Of a stretch of 64,000 bases of DNA, positions 17,932-27,178 are shown piece after piece (within the stretch, counting starts at the first letter, position 1; each line of letters starts with the position of its first letter). This DNA comes from Crateriforma spongiae. Lineage in GTDB: Bacteria > Planctomycetota > Planctomycetia > Pirellulales > Pirellulaceae. The stretch spans positions 186,001 to 250,000 of the forward strand of contig NZ_JAAXMS010000003.1 in the NCBI RefSeq assembly GCF_012290005.1. Reading direction: 5' to 3'. Position numbers and translations under genes: made by a program. The notes below the pieces were generated by a model. That model was not told the DNA's origin. It saw nothing but the letters and a program-made list of their open reading frames with translations, and ran no database searches.

Positions 17932-19245
17932 TTAGGCGGCGAAGCGGCGGATGTGAACGCTGCTGGCTTGGCCTTGCGGCGTCACGTTGACGCTAATGAA
18001 AGAATCGCCCGAAGGGGTTCCCGATCCGGTGACTGCATTGATCGGGCAGTTCGAGTCCAAGTCGGTCAAGTTGCGGATCGGAAACAGTTCATCGCCCAGA
18101 GAGCAAAGGCTGGCAATTGCTTCGACCATTCCGCCGCCGGCACCCAAGTTGCCGAAGTGGCCTTTGACGGTCGTCACCGGCGGTTGGGATGACGCGTCGC
18201 CAAAGACTTGGGCGATCGCAGCGGCTTCTCCCGCATCGGATTGCGGTGTGCCCAAGCCATGGGCGTTGATATGACCGATCTCGTTCGGGCTGGCCGTTCC
18301 CAAAGCGGCGCGCAACACGTTGACGATCGCGGTTTTCAGATATTCGTCGCCCGCCGCCGGGCCGACGGCGCTGCTTCCATAGCCGACGACTTCGCCCAGG
18401 ATTTTGGCACCGCGTTTTTCGGCATGAGCCAGCGTTTCAAGCATCATCGCCCCGGCACCTTCGCCCAACACGCCGCCGTCGCGGTCGCGATTGAACGGAC
18501 GGCTCATCGATTCACAATCGTCACGGTCCGACGCCAAGGTTTCTTGCATCGATGCGTGCAACGTTCGCAGCGGGTGGATCCGTGATCCAGTCGATCCGAC
18601 CACCAACGCATCGGCGTGACCCCGCCGCAGTGTCGAATAAGCTTCACCGATCGCATTGCCGGCGGATGCTTCGCGAACGGTGATCGAATTATTCGCACCG
18701 CGCAGATCGTTGTAGATCGCGATGTGACTGGCGGGCATATTGGGCAGGTACTTCAGCAGCCAAAGCGGATTGACTTTCGGCAGCCCCTGTTCGCCCCAAC
18801 GCGTGAAGCTGAATTTGCCTTCCTCGTCCAAGCAAGCTTGCATGCCGGCGGCGTATTCATCGGGCAACGACATGATGTAGTCACAGCCATAGACCACGCC
18901 GGTCCGGTCACGATCGAAGGCATCATGGGTGAACCCCGCGTCGGCCATTGCACGCTGGGCGACCGCGACACCCATTTCGATTTCGCGGCACATCACTTTG
19001 CTGCCCTTTCGGATGTTCCGCTTGACGGTTTTTTCCAGGGGGCCGTAGTCGTCGATGTGGCCGGTGAATTCTGCTGCTTCGGCACCGTGGTTGACGGGCA
19101 GAACGCCCAACGGCACACGGGTCAGCGTGCGGATCCCCGAACGGCCTTCGCGTAGGCCGGACAACAAAGGTTCGATGTCGTTACCCAAAGGCGTGACGAC
19201 ACCCAGTCCGGTGATAACGATGCGTTGCGAAGGATCAGTGTGCAT
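17932..19245 (-). CDS. Beta-ketoacyl-ACP synthase-fold protein lacking the catalytic Cys
   Basis: A 437-residue thiolase-fold protein of the FabF family (RIVITGLGVVTPLGNDI). The second and third active-site regions are there: INAHGLGTPQSDAGEA with the His, and TTVKGHFGNLGAGGGMVEAI with the Lys and His. At the nucleophile position, where FabF has A-C-T-S-G, this protein has EASAG (192-196), with no Cys within reach. The normal condensation reaction therefore seems impossible; it could be a decarboxylase-like or chain-length-factor-like partner. Two insertions relative to FabF are seen near FSFTRWGEQGLP and YLPNMPASH. No acyl carrier protein, ketoreductase or second ketosynthase is beside it; fabI is 29 kb away. 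It reads from an ATG at 19245. The family is clear, the activity is not. Confidence 0.88.
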   Translation of the reverse strand: MHTDPSQRIVITGLGVVTPLGNDIEPLLSGLREGRSGIRTLTRVPLGVLPVNHGAEAAEFTGHIDDYGPLEKTVKRNIRKGSKVMCREIEMGVAVAQRAMADAGFTHDAFDRDRTGVVYGCDYIMSLPDEYAAGMQACLDEEGKFSFTRWGEQGLPKVNPLWLLKYLPNMPASHIAIYNDLRGANNSITVREASAGNAIGEAYSTLRRGHADALVVGSTGSRIHPLRTLHASMQETLASDRDDCESMSRPFNRDRDGGVLGEGAGAMMLETLAHAEKRGAKILGEVVGYGSSAVGPAAGDEYLKTAIVNVLRAALGTASPNEIGHINAHGLGTPQSDAGEAAAIAQVFGDASSQPPVTTVKGHFGNLGAGGGMVEAIASLCSLGDELFPIRNLTDLDSNCPINAVTGSGTPSGDSFISVNVTPQGQASSVHIRRFAA

Positions 19246-19473
19246 GAACGTGTCAAAGAAGAATCGTCGGGTCCGCGATGATCAACGCCGCGAGCGTGGC
19301 AAAGCGGGCATTCTAGCGATCCCACGTCATTTTCACATGCGGGCCACACGGGGATGCGGCAATCTGTGGAATGGTCGGATCGGGACGGCCACCGACAGCA
19401 TTTCCCAGTGCGGTGGCAGACCGTTGGCGGCAGCGGAGGTGTGGTGAGACAGCGACAATTACGGGGGCAGAAA

Positions 19474-20802
19474 TTAGTAACGACCGCGGTTGGGGGCACC
19501 CGGCTGACTGGCCATTTGCGGGACCAGTGGTGTGGTGGTCAAGTTCTCGCTGGCCCGCCCACGGAATTCGACAAACATCAACGCGTCGGCGCGGCCGACG
19601 GTCGTGCCGGTGAACACATTGGTGTTCAAGAATGGCAGCGGTGAAGATTGACGTTCGGGGCTGGCCACGACGCCGCATGACAGCAGCAAAACCATGTCGC
19701 TTTGCCAGCGAAACCGTTCGTGCAAACGCCAGCTAACGACTTGCGGCACATCGATTCGTGCCCGGTGGGTCTGAGCGTTGGGCAGGGGCAGGTCCAAGTC
19801 AACGGGGACTAGTTTGTCAACTTGATCGATGTCGGCTTTCAGCACACAGTCGATGGTCCGGCCATCGACGCTAAGCAGCGGGCTGAGTTCCAGGCGATAG
19901 CCTTCTTGAATTTCGCCGGTTTCCGGTTCATAGGGTGGCCATCCGGTGGGGGCCGGGCGGACGTTACGGATGTAGTTACGCCCGCGGGTGCTGGCCAGCT
20001 TTTGCGATTGACCATTTTGGGTGATCAGGTCCAACGCCTGGACTTGGCGGACATCGGTGCGGGCACGCAACTGGCTCATCACCACGGCAGCGTTTTCTTT
20101 CGTTAACAGCCAGGCTTGTACCCCCGGTGAATCGACCGAAACGTGTTGCATCAGCAAATGGGCTCGGCTGCGCCAGTTGGGGCTGCCGACGGTCATCACA
20201 CGAAGGTGCAAAACCTGAGGGTCTTTTTCGCCGGCAACAAAACGATCGACGATTCCGCTGACCACTTCGTGCATGGCCGGGCTGTGGTAGACCAACAATT
20301 CATCGCGGCTGGCGCTCATGTAGCCGAACGGTTCGTGGAACCATGCGTCGCTGCCAGTTTCGCGGACGATCCAATCGACGATCGCCTGTTGCGGGTGATC
20401 CATCTTGGTCAGATAGCCGGTGTACGGACGCAAGTCATAGCGTTCCAGGTACTGGCCGTGGGTGGATGGCAATTTTCCACTGGCCGCGGCGGCCGCCAAC
20501 AGGGCGTTGTTGTTCCCGCCCTGGCCCAACTGGCTGGTGGCGGTGCCCCGGTTGGCTGCGGGAGCTTGGTTTCGTTGTTGGGGAGGTCTTTGTGGGGAGG
20601 CTTGTGCCGCAGTGCTGGGGGCCCGAGCGGTGCTGGCAGCCGGATTCGCTTGGGCGTTGGGGGCCGGAGCGCGGCTGGTGAAGCCTTCGCTGCCCACCGA
20701 TGGACTACTGGGCATCTGGAAGTTCTGTGCCACGGTCGGTTCGCCGGTCAGGACGATCAACAGGGCGAAACAGAGGCTGAGCAGCGTGACCGATCGAAGC
20801 AT
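19474..20802 (-). CDS. Exported Pro/Ala/Gln-rich protein with secretin-like repeat features
   Basis: A 442-residue protein. The ATG at 20802 starts a signal peptide (LLSLCFALLIVLTGEPTVA); an in-frame ATG 15 codons earlier is possible. Next comes a low-complexity stretch rich in Ala, Pro and Gln (about 25-110). The C-terminal part has a pattern that recalls secretins: IDWIVRETGSDAWFHEP-like N-domain, then a region with HLLMQHVSVDSPGVQAWLLT, then GYRLELSPLLSVDGRTIDC and a strand with WRLHERFRWQSDMVLLLSCG that resembles the secretin domain core. It lacks the length of a full secretin barrel. No other secretion genes are nearby, so I call it secretin-like only. The stop is close to the promoter region of the ketosynthase-fold gene downstream. 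Confidence 0.65.
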   Translation of the reverse strand: MLRSVTLLSLCFALLIVLTGEPTVAQNFQMPSSPSVGSEGFTSRAPAPNAQANPAASTARAPSTAAQASPQRPPQQRNQAPAANRGTATSQLGQGGNNNALLAAAAASGKLPSTHGQYLERYDLRPYTGYLTKMDHPQQAIVDWIVRETGSDAWFHEPFGYMSASRDELLVYHSPAMHEVVSGIVDRFVAGEKDPQVLHLRVMTVGSPNWRSRAHLLMQHVSVDSPGVQAWLLTKENAAVVMSQLRARTDVRQVQALDLITQNGQSQKLASTRGRNYIRNVRPAPTGWPPYEPETGEIQEGYRLELSPLLSVDGRTIDCVLKADIDQVDKLVPVDLDLPLPNAQTHRARIDVPQVVSWRLHERFRWQSDMVLLLSCGVVASPERQSSPLPFLNTNVFTGTTVGRADALMFVEFRGRASENLTTTPLVPQMASQPGAPNRGRY

Positions 20803-20892
20803 CGATGGGATTCCCGGGGATCTCGCGTGTCGGGTGGACAATTTCATCCCCGGCTATACGAGTTTCCCGAGCCACGAATCAAGACGAATCAA

Positions 20893-20931
20893 AAACGAAA
20901 CCCCGCCGACGAATCAGGCTCGTCGGCGGGG
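20893..20931 (-). terminator. Rho-independent terminator of the 107-residue protein gene
   Basis: A perfect 12-bp inverted repeat (CCCCGCCGACGA at 20901-20912 and its complement at 20920-20931) with a 7-nt loop. Read on the minus strand it is followed by a T-rich run. It lies 48 bp after the stop of the gene at 20979. Confidence 0.88.
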
Positions 20932-20978
20932 CTGGCGTTATGAAGGTTTCGGTTTCGACGTTCGTCAATGGCGTCCGA

Positions 20979-21302
20979 TCAAGACGCGGCGGCCGTGGTT
21001 TCGGCGGCATCTTTATTGGCCGCACGGCGTCGGCGACGTTTGGGCTTGGTCGCACCCCATTCTTTGGTCAGGGCTTCGAAAACGTCCGGCGATTCGTAGC
21101 GGACCACATGCTTGCCCTCGGGCATCGGACCGATCAAACCGCGAAACACGGGCATGCCACGCAGGGCCAGGTCTGTGCTGCAATCGTCGATTCCGATTTG
21201 CGTGTGTTGGTCCATCAACGGATCGAGCGTCGGGTAGTCGCGAATCAACAACGATCCGTCGCCGCCGCGTGTGACGACGCGAAATGTGTCTTTCTTGGCC
21301 AT
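20979..21302 (-). CDS. Small conserved planctomycete-type protein, unknown
   Basis: A 107-residue protein with no signal peptide or membrane segment. It begins MAKKDTFRVVTRGGDGSLL and contains the string IGIDDCSTDLALRGMPVF, a single Cys, and then FEALTKEWGATKPKRRRRRAAN. The basic tail suggests nucleic-acid contact, but this is only a guess. The codon usage and the clean terminator downstream make it a real gene. It is a single-gene transcript and I know of no characterised homologue. Confidence 0.7.
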   Translation of the reverse strand: MAKKDTFRVVTRGGDGSLLIRDYPTLDPLMDQHTQIGIDDCSTDLALRGMPVFRGLIGPMPEGKHVVRYESPDVFEALTKEWGATKPKRRRRRAANKDAAETTAAAS

Positions 21303-21983
21303 GGTGTCTCCGATTTCGGCGGGAGGGATTCGTGCGATCGGTGGCGTTCATTGACGTCCGCATCCGTCCAGGACGGTCGGCGGCGGCATTCGTCGGCTTC
21401 GCGATTGGCAAACCAGATGGGCTGTTAGGGAGGGTCACCCAAAGGTCGTGTTCCGCGGAGCACTCAGGACTACGAATGCCGCCGTCGATGCCGTCGGTGT
21501 GAAAACCGTGATCCGTTCATGACCGTTCACCCGCACACCGACGCGGCAATGGATGAACTTGATCGGAGGTCTGGGTTCACGTCCTGGCAAGATTCGAAAA
21601 GGCGGACGAGTGTCGCTTCCCTACATGCATCGGACCGACGCCCAGCGAAAAACGACGATTCCCGGTTTCGCCCTTGTACGAGGTGTAACTGGTGCGCCGG
21701 ATACCATTGGCTTCACAGGCATGATTGGCTTGCTGCAAACGAACGTTGTCGTGCGAATGAGCGCGCCAGTTGGATCGAAAGCTTCAATGCGACCAAGCGT
21801 TACATCCGGAGATGCGACCAATGGCAGGGGGGGGATGGACAGCGATCGCAAACGCGACCATGTCGGCATGCAGTGGATTTGGGGCCGGCGATTGCCCACC
21901 CGGTACGGTAATTGGGCAGCCAATCTGTCCTGTGCAACGTTTGTCTTTTCAACGGCTTCCCTTCGCCCCAGAAACCAATTCCC
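21303..21983. other. 681-bp region with no gene seen
   Basis: This holds the upstream regions of the small gene at 20979 (leftward) and of the SDR gene (rightward). The open frames here are short and not protein-like. A G8 run lies at about 21827. I see no repeat, RNA gene or hairpin of note. Confidence 0.5.
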
Positions 21984-22730
21984 ATGGAATCGTCTCCCGT
22001 TCAGCTTGTCGTCGGTGCCGCCGGTGGCATCGGTACCGAGGTTTGTCGTCGTTTGGTGGCTCAGGGTCACCGATTGATGTTGGTCGGTCGGACGAGCGGA
22101 CCTCTTCAGGCTTTGGCGACGGAACTGGGACAACCGCACAGAGTCGCCGACGCCCAAGATTGGGATGCGTTGGCCCAAGCGGCACAGGAATGTGTGGAAA
22201 CCCACGGCGGACTACACGGGGCGGTGAATCTGGCCGGATCGGTGTTGCTGAAACCCGCACACATCACGGGTTTCGACGAATATCAGGAAACGATCGCCCA
22301 AAATGTGACCACCGCCTTTGGGCTGATCAAAGCGGTTGCACCGATTTTGCGTCGTGGTGGTGGTGGATCGGTGGTGCTGATGGGCAGCGCCGCGGCCGAC
22401 ATTGGTTTGGCCAATCACGAAGCAATTGCGGCGGCCAAAGCAGGTGTCGCTGCATTGGCAAGATCCGCCGCGGCGACCTACGCCGGCGCGGGAATTCGTA
22501 TCAACACCGTGTCACCCGGTCTGGTCCAAACGCCGGTCAGCGAAAAAGTCTGGGGCAACGAACGCGCCGCAGCGGCCAGTCTGGCGATGCATCCGCTGGG
22601 CCGCTTGGGCGCGGCGACGGACATCGCGTCGTTGATTGTCTGGCTATTGCATCCCGACCAGACTTGGATCACCGGACAAGAGATTGCCGTCGATGGCGGC
22701 TTGTCGTCGATCAAATCAGTGAAATCATGA
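21984..22730 (+). CDS. Short-chain dehydrogenase family protein with an altered active site
   Basis: A 248-residue SDR with a Rossmann fold. The N-terminal dinucleotide site is VVGAAGGIGTEV, the NAG-like motif is VNLAGSV, and the helix alphaF Lys is in AAAKAGVAAL. The active-site Ser is in VVLMGSAAADIG, but the Tyr of the YxxxK motif is replaced by Ile (AIAAAK), so it cannot be a standard oxidoreductase. The C-terminal part (INTVSPGLVQTPVSE, ITGQEIAVDGGLSS) is standard. The start at ATG 21984 is chosen because the Rossmann fold begins a few residues later. The next gene, on the other strand, ends 42 bp beyond it. Either it is a pseudoenzyme or it uses another residue. Function unknown. Confidence 0.85.
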   Translation: MESSPVQLVVGAAGGIGTEVCRRLVAQGHRLMLVGRTSGPLQALATELGQPHRVADAQDWDALAQAAQECVETHGGLHGAVNLAGSVLLKPAHITGFDEYQETIAQNVTTAFGLIKAVAPILRRGGGGSVVLMGSAAADIGLANHEAIAAAKAGVAALARSAAATYAGAGIRINTVSPGLVQTPVSEKVWGNERAAAASLAMHPLGRLGAATDIASLIVWLLHPDQTWITGQEIAVDGGLSSIKSVKS

Positions 22731-22753
22731 GACGCATTTTTCGTTGCATCGCA

Positions 22754-22764
22754 TTGCACCGGAG
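22754..22764 (-). repeat. CTCCGGTGCAA word, exact copy
   Basis: Exact copy (reverse orientation) in the 42-bp gap between the SDR and lipoprotein stops. Confidence 0.85.
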
Positions 22765-22772
22765 CTCAAGGG

Positions 22773-25529
22773 CTACTGGGTGACGCGAGTCTGCGCGACG
22801 GCGCGGGTGGCGGCCGAAGGTCGGTTGCTGGTGGCTTCGACGACCAGTTGAAAGTCCTGCGGGATCGTGCTGGTCACCGTCAGCTGGTACTGCAACGATT
22901 CACCCGCCAACAAGCTGCGGATCGGTTCGGGCGAAACGCGATCGCCGAAACGGGTGAACTGATTGGCCGATGGATTTTGCGTCGGATAGATGCTTTCAAC
23001 CCGAACCCCTGCGGGGACGATGATGTCCAGAGTCACGTCGCTTTCGACGGCGGTGGTGTTGTTGGTGATGGTGACCGTGTAGGGAATCGGCAGATTGGCC
23101 CGGGGGCTGATTTCACGTTGTTGAACGTTCAGCTGAAGCGGGCCGCCGGCCTGCGGATTGCCGGCCGCGGGTGGATTCGTATTTGGAACGGTGGGCGGCA
23201 AACCCGGGCGATCCGATGGTGATTCCGGTGGACCGGCGTTGGCTCCGGCAGCGATGCGGACGATCCGGCTGTCTTCGCCACGAGCCCCCTGGTCGGATTC
23301 CGCGGTGAAGATGACTTGGCATCGATCCGATGGTGCGATCACCAGGAATTGACCTTGCAGCAATACGGACTGGCCCGGTTCCATGCGGCCGATCGCCCAT
23401 GAAACCAGATATTCGCCCAAGCGAGACTGATCGGCACCACGCGTTGCTTGTTGCAATTGCAATTGCGGGTCAAACACCATCACGGCACGGACGTCTTCCA
23501 GCGGAACTTGACCGGTGTTGGTCACACGCCCGTTAAAGAATCGCGTTTCGCCGACGGTGAACGATTCGTTGGATTCCAGGGTGACCGACATTGCGGGCGT
23601 CGGCGGAACCGGATTGATCGCGATGATGCATGATTCCGCGACGTCACGTTGCCCGCCGTCGGCGGTAACCTGAACCGTGATGCATCGTTGCCCGGGCTCG
23701 GACGGCACGTATTCGACCATGCTTTCCCATGTGCCGCCCGCCTGCAGCGGTCCTTCTTCACGTGGACTTTCACCCACACGTTCTTGGGTTTGCAGGTGAG
23801 TCATGGCCTGGTCGCCTTCGGCACGCAGCAAGACATTGCTAAGTGGACGGTCGCCGGTGTTACGAACCAGGACATCAAACACCGCGGTCTTGCCGACTTC
23901 CACGCGGTCCTGTCGCGGCCGAACTTCGATGCTTAGCGATGGCTGGTAAACGTTGGTCCGCACGGCGGCTTGGGAGGCCAAACCGGGTTCGCCACGAGCG
24001 ACGAAGGTCAGGATGTTGCTGTTGCGTGCGGTCACATCCGCCAGGATTTCCAGCTCGGTCTGGGGTTCGATCCGAGGCACGTTCCAGACGATTTGGCCCG
24101 GCGTGACCACGGCGAACTGGTCTTGGGTGCCCAATACGACGCCGTCGGGTTTATTCAGCGTGATCTGCACGTCGGTCACCGGTTGGTCACCAGGATTCGA
24201 CACGATCGCCTTGACCACGTACGGTTGCTCATAACCGGCGACTTCGGGGCCGAACGCTTCGACGCGCAGTTGCGGGGAACTCCACGTCACGCGTGTTTGT
24301 CCGCGACGCAGGGTCAGTGTCGGCATGTTGTCGGTTTGCCCGCCGGGCCGGATGACGCTGATGTCGATATCGGCGGTGCCGGAGGTGCCTTCGATCGGCA
24401 GCAGTTCGGCGGTCGCGTTGCCGTTTTCGTCGACTTCGACTTCCACGACGTCGGAACCTTCGGTGCCACCGAAACGTGCCAGGTCGCCTTGACGAAGCTG
24501 ATAGCGAACACGCCAACCTTTGGCGGGAATATTGTTTTCGCTTCGCATCACACGCGTGGTCAGCGAAACAGGGCTTCCCGCGGGGACGATTTGCGTTGCC
24601 GGGAATTGAACGACGGCATCGATCCAGTAGATCGTTGCGGTCGCTTTGCGTTGGTCCCAGCAATCGCTTTCCGGGGCCAGCACCGTAACGCGGCTGACGC
24701 CTTCGGTCGGGCTGTTGATCGAAAGCCAGGTTTGACCCTTTTCCAACTTCACATCGTCACGCGGATCCAGATTGCCGCGGGTGATCAAGGCAGCCTTGGT
24801 GCTGGTCACACCACGAGCAAAGCCCGGATCTTTCTTTTCAGATGTCTTGATGCCGGCCAATTTGTGCAGCAAGCCTGGATCATCATCACCGACGTCGATG
24901 AATTGTCCGACGCTTTCAGGTGACAGCATCCATTCCAAAGGCTGGCCCATTTGCAGGTAGCCATCGGTACCACAAATGCCGGACATCAGAATCACCTCAC
25001 CACCGACCGGTGCGATGATCTTTTGGGGTGTCAGCAAAATGCAGCCGCGCTGTCCACGCTGGGGCAAGGTTGCCGGATCGGAATCGATTTCGGCACCCAA
25101 CAGAACCGCCGGCGGTCCGGTGGCGCAGGATCCGCTGCACCCGGGGCCGGGAACGCAGGGTTCGTCGCTTGCCGCCACACCGGCCGGTGCGGGTTCCAAG
25201 CAATCGGGCGGATCGACCGGAGTTTCAAAAGCCGGATTGGGCGTTTGGAATAGCGGGCAATTTCCCAAGCAGTCTCCGATGCCCGTTATGCAACGCATGC
25301 ACTGACAGCCCTCGCCATTGGTGCAGGGCAAGGCCAAAGATGTCGTGGTGGGCAGTGGTTGGAACAGGCAACTGCCGGTCGGATCCACCGCCGGCAATCG
25401 AAGACGGCTGCATCCTCCCAGCGTGGCGACCACCAGAAGCGGCACCAACACGGCGATGCACCGGAGCCCTCGTCGTCGCAGCGACGATGATTCCGGGGTA
25501 TCGGCGGTGATTGCAATGGACACGTTCAT
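22773..25529 (-). CDS. Lipoprotein with CARDB/DUF11-like repeats
   Basis: A 918-residue exported protein. The ATG at 25529 (MNVSIAITADTPESSS) starts a lipoprotein signal with the lipobox LGGC. An N-terminal Cys-rich part follows (CTNGEGCQCMRCITGIGDC and others), then repeated beta-sandwich modules of the CARDB/DUF11 type, with sentences such as VVKAIVSNPGDQPVTDVQITL, VFDVLVRNTGDRPLSNVLL, FFNGRVTNTGQVPLEDVRAV and PIPYTVTITNNTTAVESDV, giving at least four modules. The family is common among planctomycete surface proteins. It probably spans the periplasm or cell surface as a structural component. An earlier in-frame ATG at 25637 would bury the lipobox far from the start and is unlikely. It stands alone; it converges on the SDR gene with 42 bp between the stops. 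Confidence 0.85.
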   Translation of the reverse strand: MNVSIAITADTPESSSLRRRGLRCIAVLVPLLVVATLGGCSRLRLPAVDPTGSCLFQPLPTTTSLALPCTNGEGCQCMRCITGIGDCLGNCPLFQTPNPAFETPVDPPDCLEPAPAGVAASDEPCVPGPGCSGSCATGPPAVLLGAEIDSDPATLPQRGQRGCILLTPQKIIAPVGGEVILMSGICGTDGYLQMGQPLEWMLSPESVGQFIDVGDDDPGLLHKLAGIKTSEKKDPGFARGVTSTKAALITRGNLDPRDDVKLEKGQTWLSINSPTEGVSRVTVLAPESDCWDQRKATATIYWIDAVVQFPATQIVPAGSPVSLTTRVMRSENNIPAKGWRVRYQLRQGDLARFGGTEGSDVVEVEVDENGNATAELLPIEGTSGTADIDISVIRPGGQTDNMPTLTLRRGQTRVTWSSPQLRVEAFGPEVAGYEQPYVVKAIVSNPGDQPVTDVQITLNKPDGVVLGTQDQFAVVTPGQIVWNVPRIEPQTELEILADVTARNSNILTFVARGEPGLASQAAVRTNVYQPSLSIEVRPRQDRVEVGKTAVFDVLVRNTGDRPLSNVLLRAEGDQAMTHLQTQERVGESPREEGPLQAGGTWESMVEYVPSEPGQRCITVQVTADGGQRDVAESCIIAINPVPPTPAMSVTLESNESFTVGETRFFNGRVTNTGQVPLEDVRAVMVFDPQLQLQQATRGADQSRLGEYLVSWAIGRMEPGQSVLLQGQFLVIAPSDRCQVIFTAESDQGARGEDSRIVRIAAGANAGPPESPSDRPGLPPTVPNTNPPAAGNPQAGGPLQLNVQQREISPRANLPIPYTVTITNNTTAVESDVTLDIIVPAGVRVESIYPTQNPSANQFTRFGDRVSPEPIRSLLAGESLQYQLTVTSTIPQDFQLVVEATSNRPSAATRAVAQTRVTQ

Positions 25530-25705
25530 CACTTCGGCGCTTGGACATTCCTGTCGATCGGGTAAAGCTTTCGGGACGAACAGAGTTCGGCCGTCGAAAC
25601 CTACCACGCCGTTGGTGACGATGATGCGAAAACGCAACGTCGGATGATGCCAAAAAGCAACGTGACCACGCGAAGCTTATCGGCTGTATCGATTGTGCCG
25701 GATGA

Positions 25706-26977
25706 TCATCGCAAAACTTCGGTTGCAGCGGCGAAAACCCGCTTGCCTTGGCGGCCAATCCATAACGTGATCGGCGTTTGGCCACATTCGCGATAACGCT
25801 TTTGCAATGACGATGGATTGTGATCGGTGCCGCGAACCTTGATCGTTTGCGGGAACCAATCGTTTTGTCGCAACAGCTTGCGCAACTTGCGATCGTCGGC
25901 GGTTCCCGCCCAGATCACACGTCCATGAATCGCAAATCCGGCTAGATCGCCAGCGATGTCCCGTGCCGCGTCTTGAACACACAGAAACCCGCTGGCCCGG
26001 TGCAACAGCCCGGCACCGATTCGATGTGCAAACGCGGTGGTCAACCCGGCCGCCCGTATTGCGGAATCGGGATCGACCATCCAATCGCCCTCGCCAATCG
26101 ATGCAATGATTGGGACCGCGTTTTCGTCCACCGATTCGGATTCGCTGGGTGCGAAGTGGCGCAAGCTGCCGTCGCCACGCACGACCACCGCCGAAACGGA
26201 TGATTCGGCCAAGCCCGCCGTCTGGACCACGGACCCAATCCACAGCGTTTGCTCCCGGACGTCGCCACGCCAGGAGAACCAGCTGCGGTGCATCGGGCAC
26301 TGTTGCAGTGATTCGGTCTCGTCGATCAAAGGCTGCAATCGTGCGGCGGGAGCAAACTTGATTGCGGCCGATCGAGCTTGCACGGCGATCGGCACGAATT
26401 CGTCCCAACGCGGCGAATAAGCGTCCGGATGAACCGTGCGTCCACCCGGCGTGGATCGACGATCCGGATCGATATGCAGAACGCAGCGATCGTCCAGCGG
26501 AACCGATTGCACGTCTTGTCGCAGCGGGCAGACCCAGTCCGACAGTCCCGATTGCGCGGCGTTTTGTTCCAGCATGTGCAGCAGGGTTTCGTCCTGATCG
26601 ACCGCCAGGATAGGTGACATCCATTGACCGTCCTTTGCGGCACGAGCCAATTCCAGTGTATCGCCCCCCATGCCACAGCAGGCATCGACGATTCGGCATT
26701 CCGGGCCGGCTGAATCAAGCAGCCAATTCGATTTGATTTTTGCAACTTGCGATGGAGTCGCCTGTTGCAACGACCTTTCGGTGGCCCACCAAATGCCATC
26801 GCCGAACTTGCGTCTGGCTTTCGGTTGCAGCATGGCAACGGCGACACATTGGTGAACCGCGTCGCCACCGAGCTGTTGCTTCAGTTGACGAATCAATGCA
26901 CCGGAGGCCGGGATATTCCCGTCGGGGTGCTGCTTACAAAGGGCGGCCAACGCTTGGTGAGCTTGTTCGGAAATCAT
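25706..26977 (-). CDS. Class I SAM-dependent methyltransferase with THUMP-like domain
   Basis: A 423-residue methyltransferase. The SAM-binding motif I is IVDACCGMGGDTLELA, followed by AVDQDETLLHMLEQNA (acidic loop) and the catalytic-like IDPDRRSTPGGR. The C-terminal half (about 330-420) fits a THUMP-like domain with RGTDHNPSSLQKRYREC. Such proteins are thought to methylate RNA, but the substrate is not known. The N-terminal part (MISEQAHQALAAL) is a helical extension. I chose ATG 26977; the alternative at 27034 adds 19 residues without homology. Upstream, the divergent gene at 27179 leaves about 200 bp. Confidence is high for the family and low for the substrate. Confidence 0.85.
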   Translation of the reverse strand: MISEQAHQALAALCKQHPDGNIPASGALIRQLKQQLGGDAVHQCVAVAMLQPKARRKFGDGIWWATERSLQQATPSQVAKIKSNWLLDSAGPECRIVDACCGMGGDTLELARAAKDGQWMSPILAVDQDETLLHMLEQNAAQSGLSDWVCPLRQDVQSVPLDDRCVLHIDPDRRSTPGGRTVHPDAYSPRWDEFVPIAVQARSAAIKFAPAARLQPLIDETESLQQCPMHRSWFSWRGDVREQTLWIGSVVQTAGLAESSVSAVVVRGDGSLRHFAPSESESVDENAVPIIASIGEGDWMVDPDSAIRAAGLTTAFAHRIGAGLLHRASGFLCVQDAARDIAGDLAGFAIHGRVIWAGTADDRKLRKLLRQNDWFPQTIKVRGTDHNPSSLQKRYRECGQTPITLWIGRQGKRVFAAATEVLR

Positions 26978-27178
26978 GTTGTTCGGGTCGTAACGGTGGT
27001 CGCAAACGCATCGGTCACGCAAGGTGGGTGACATGATTCACAGTCGCCGCGTCTTTGCTGCCGAAACAATTCGATGACCCGCAGCGCCCGTTCGGCTGTG
27101 GATGATGCATCGTCCACGGACGCCCGTGCCGTCGTCTCCTCTCCCCCAACCTACTTCGTTCGTTGCAACGACATCGTC

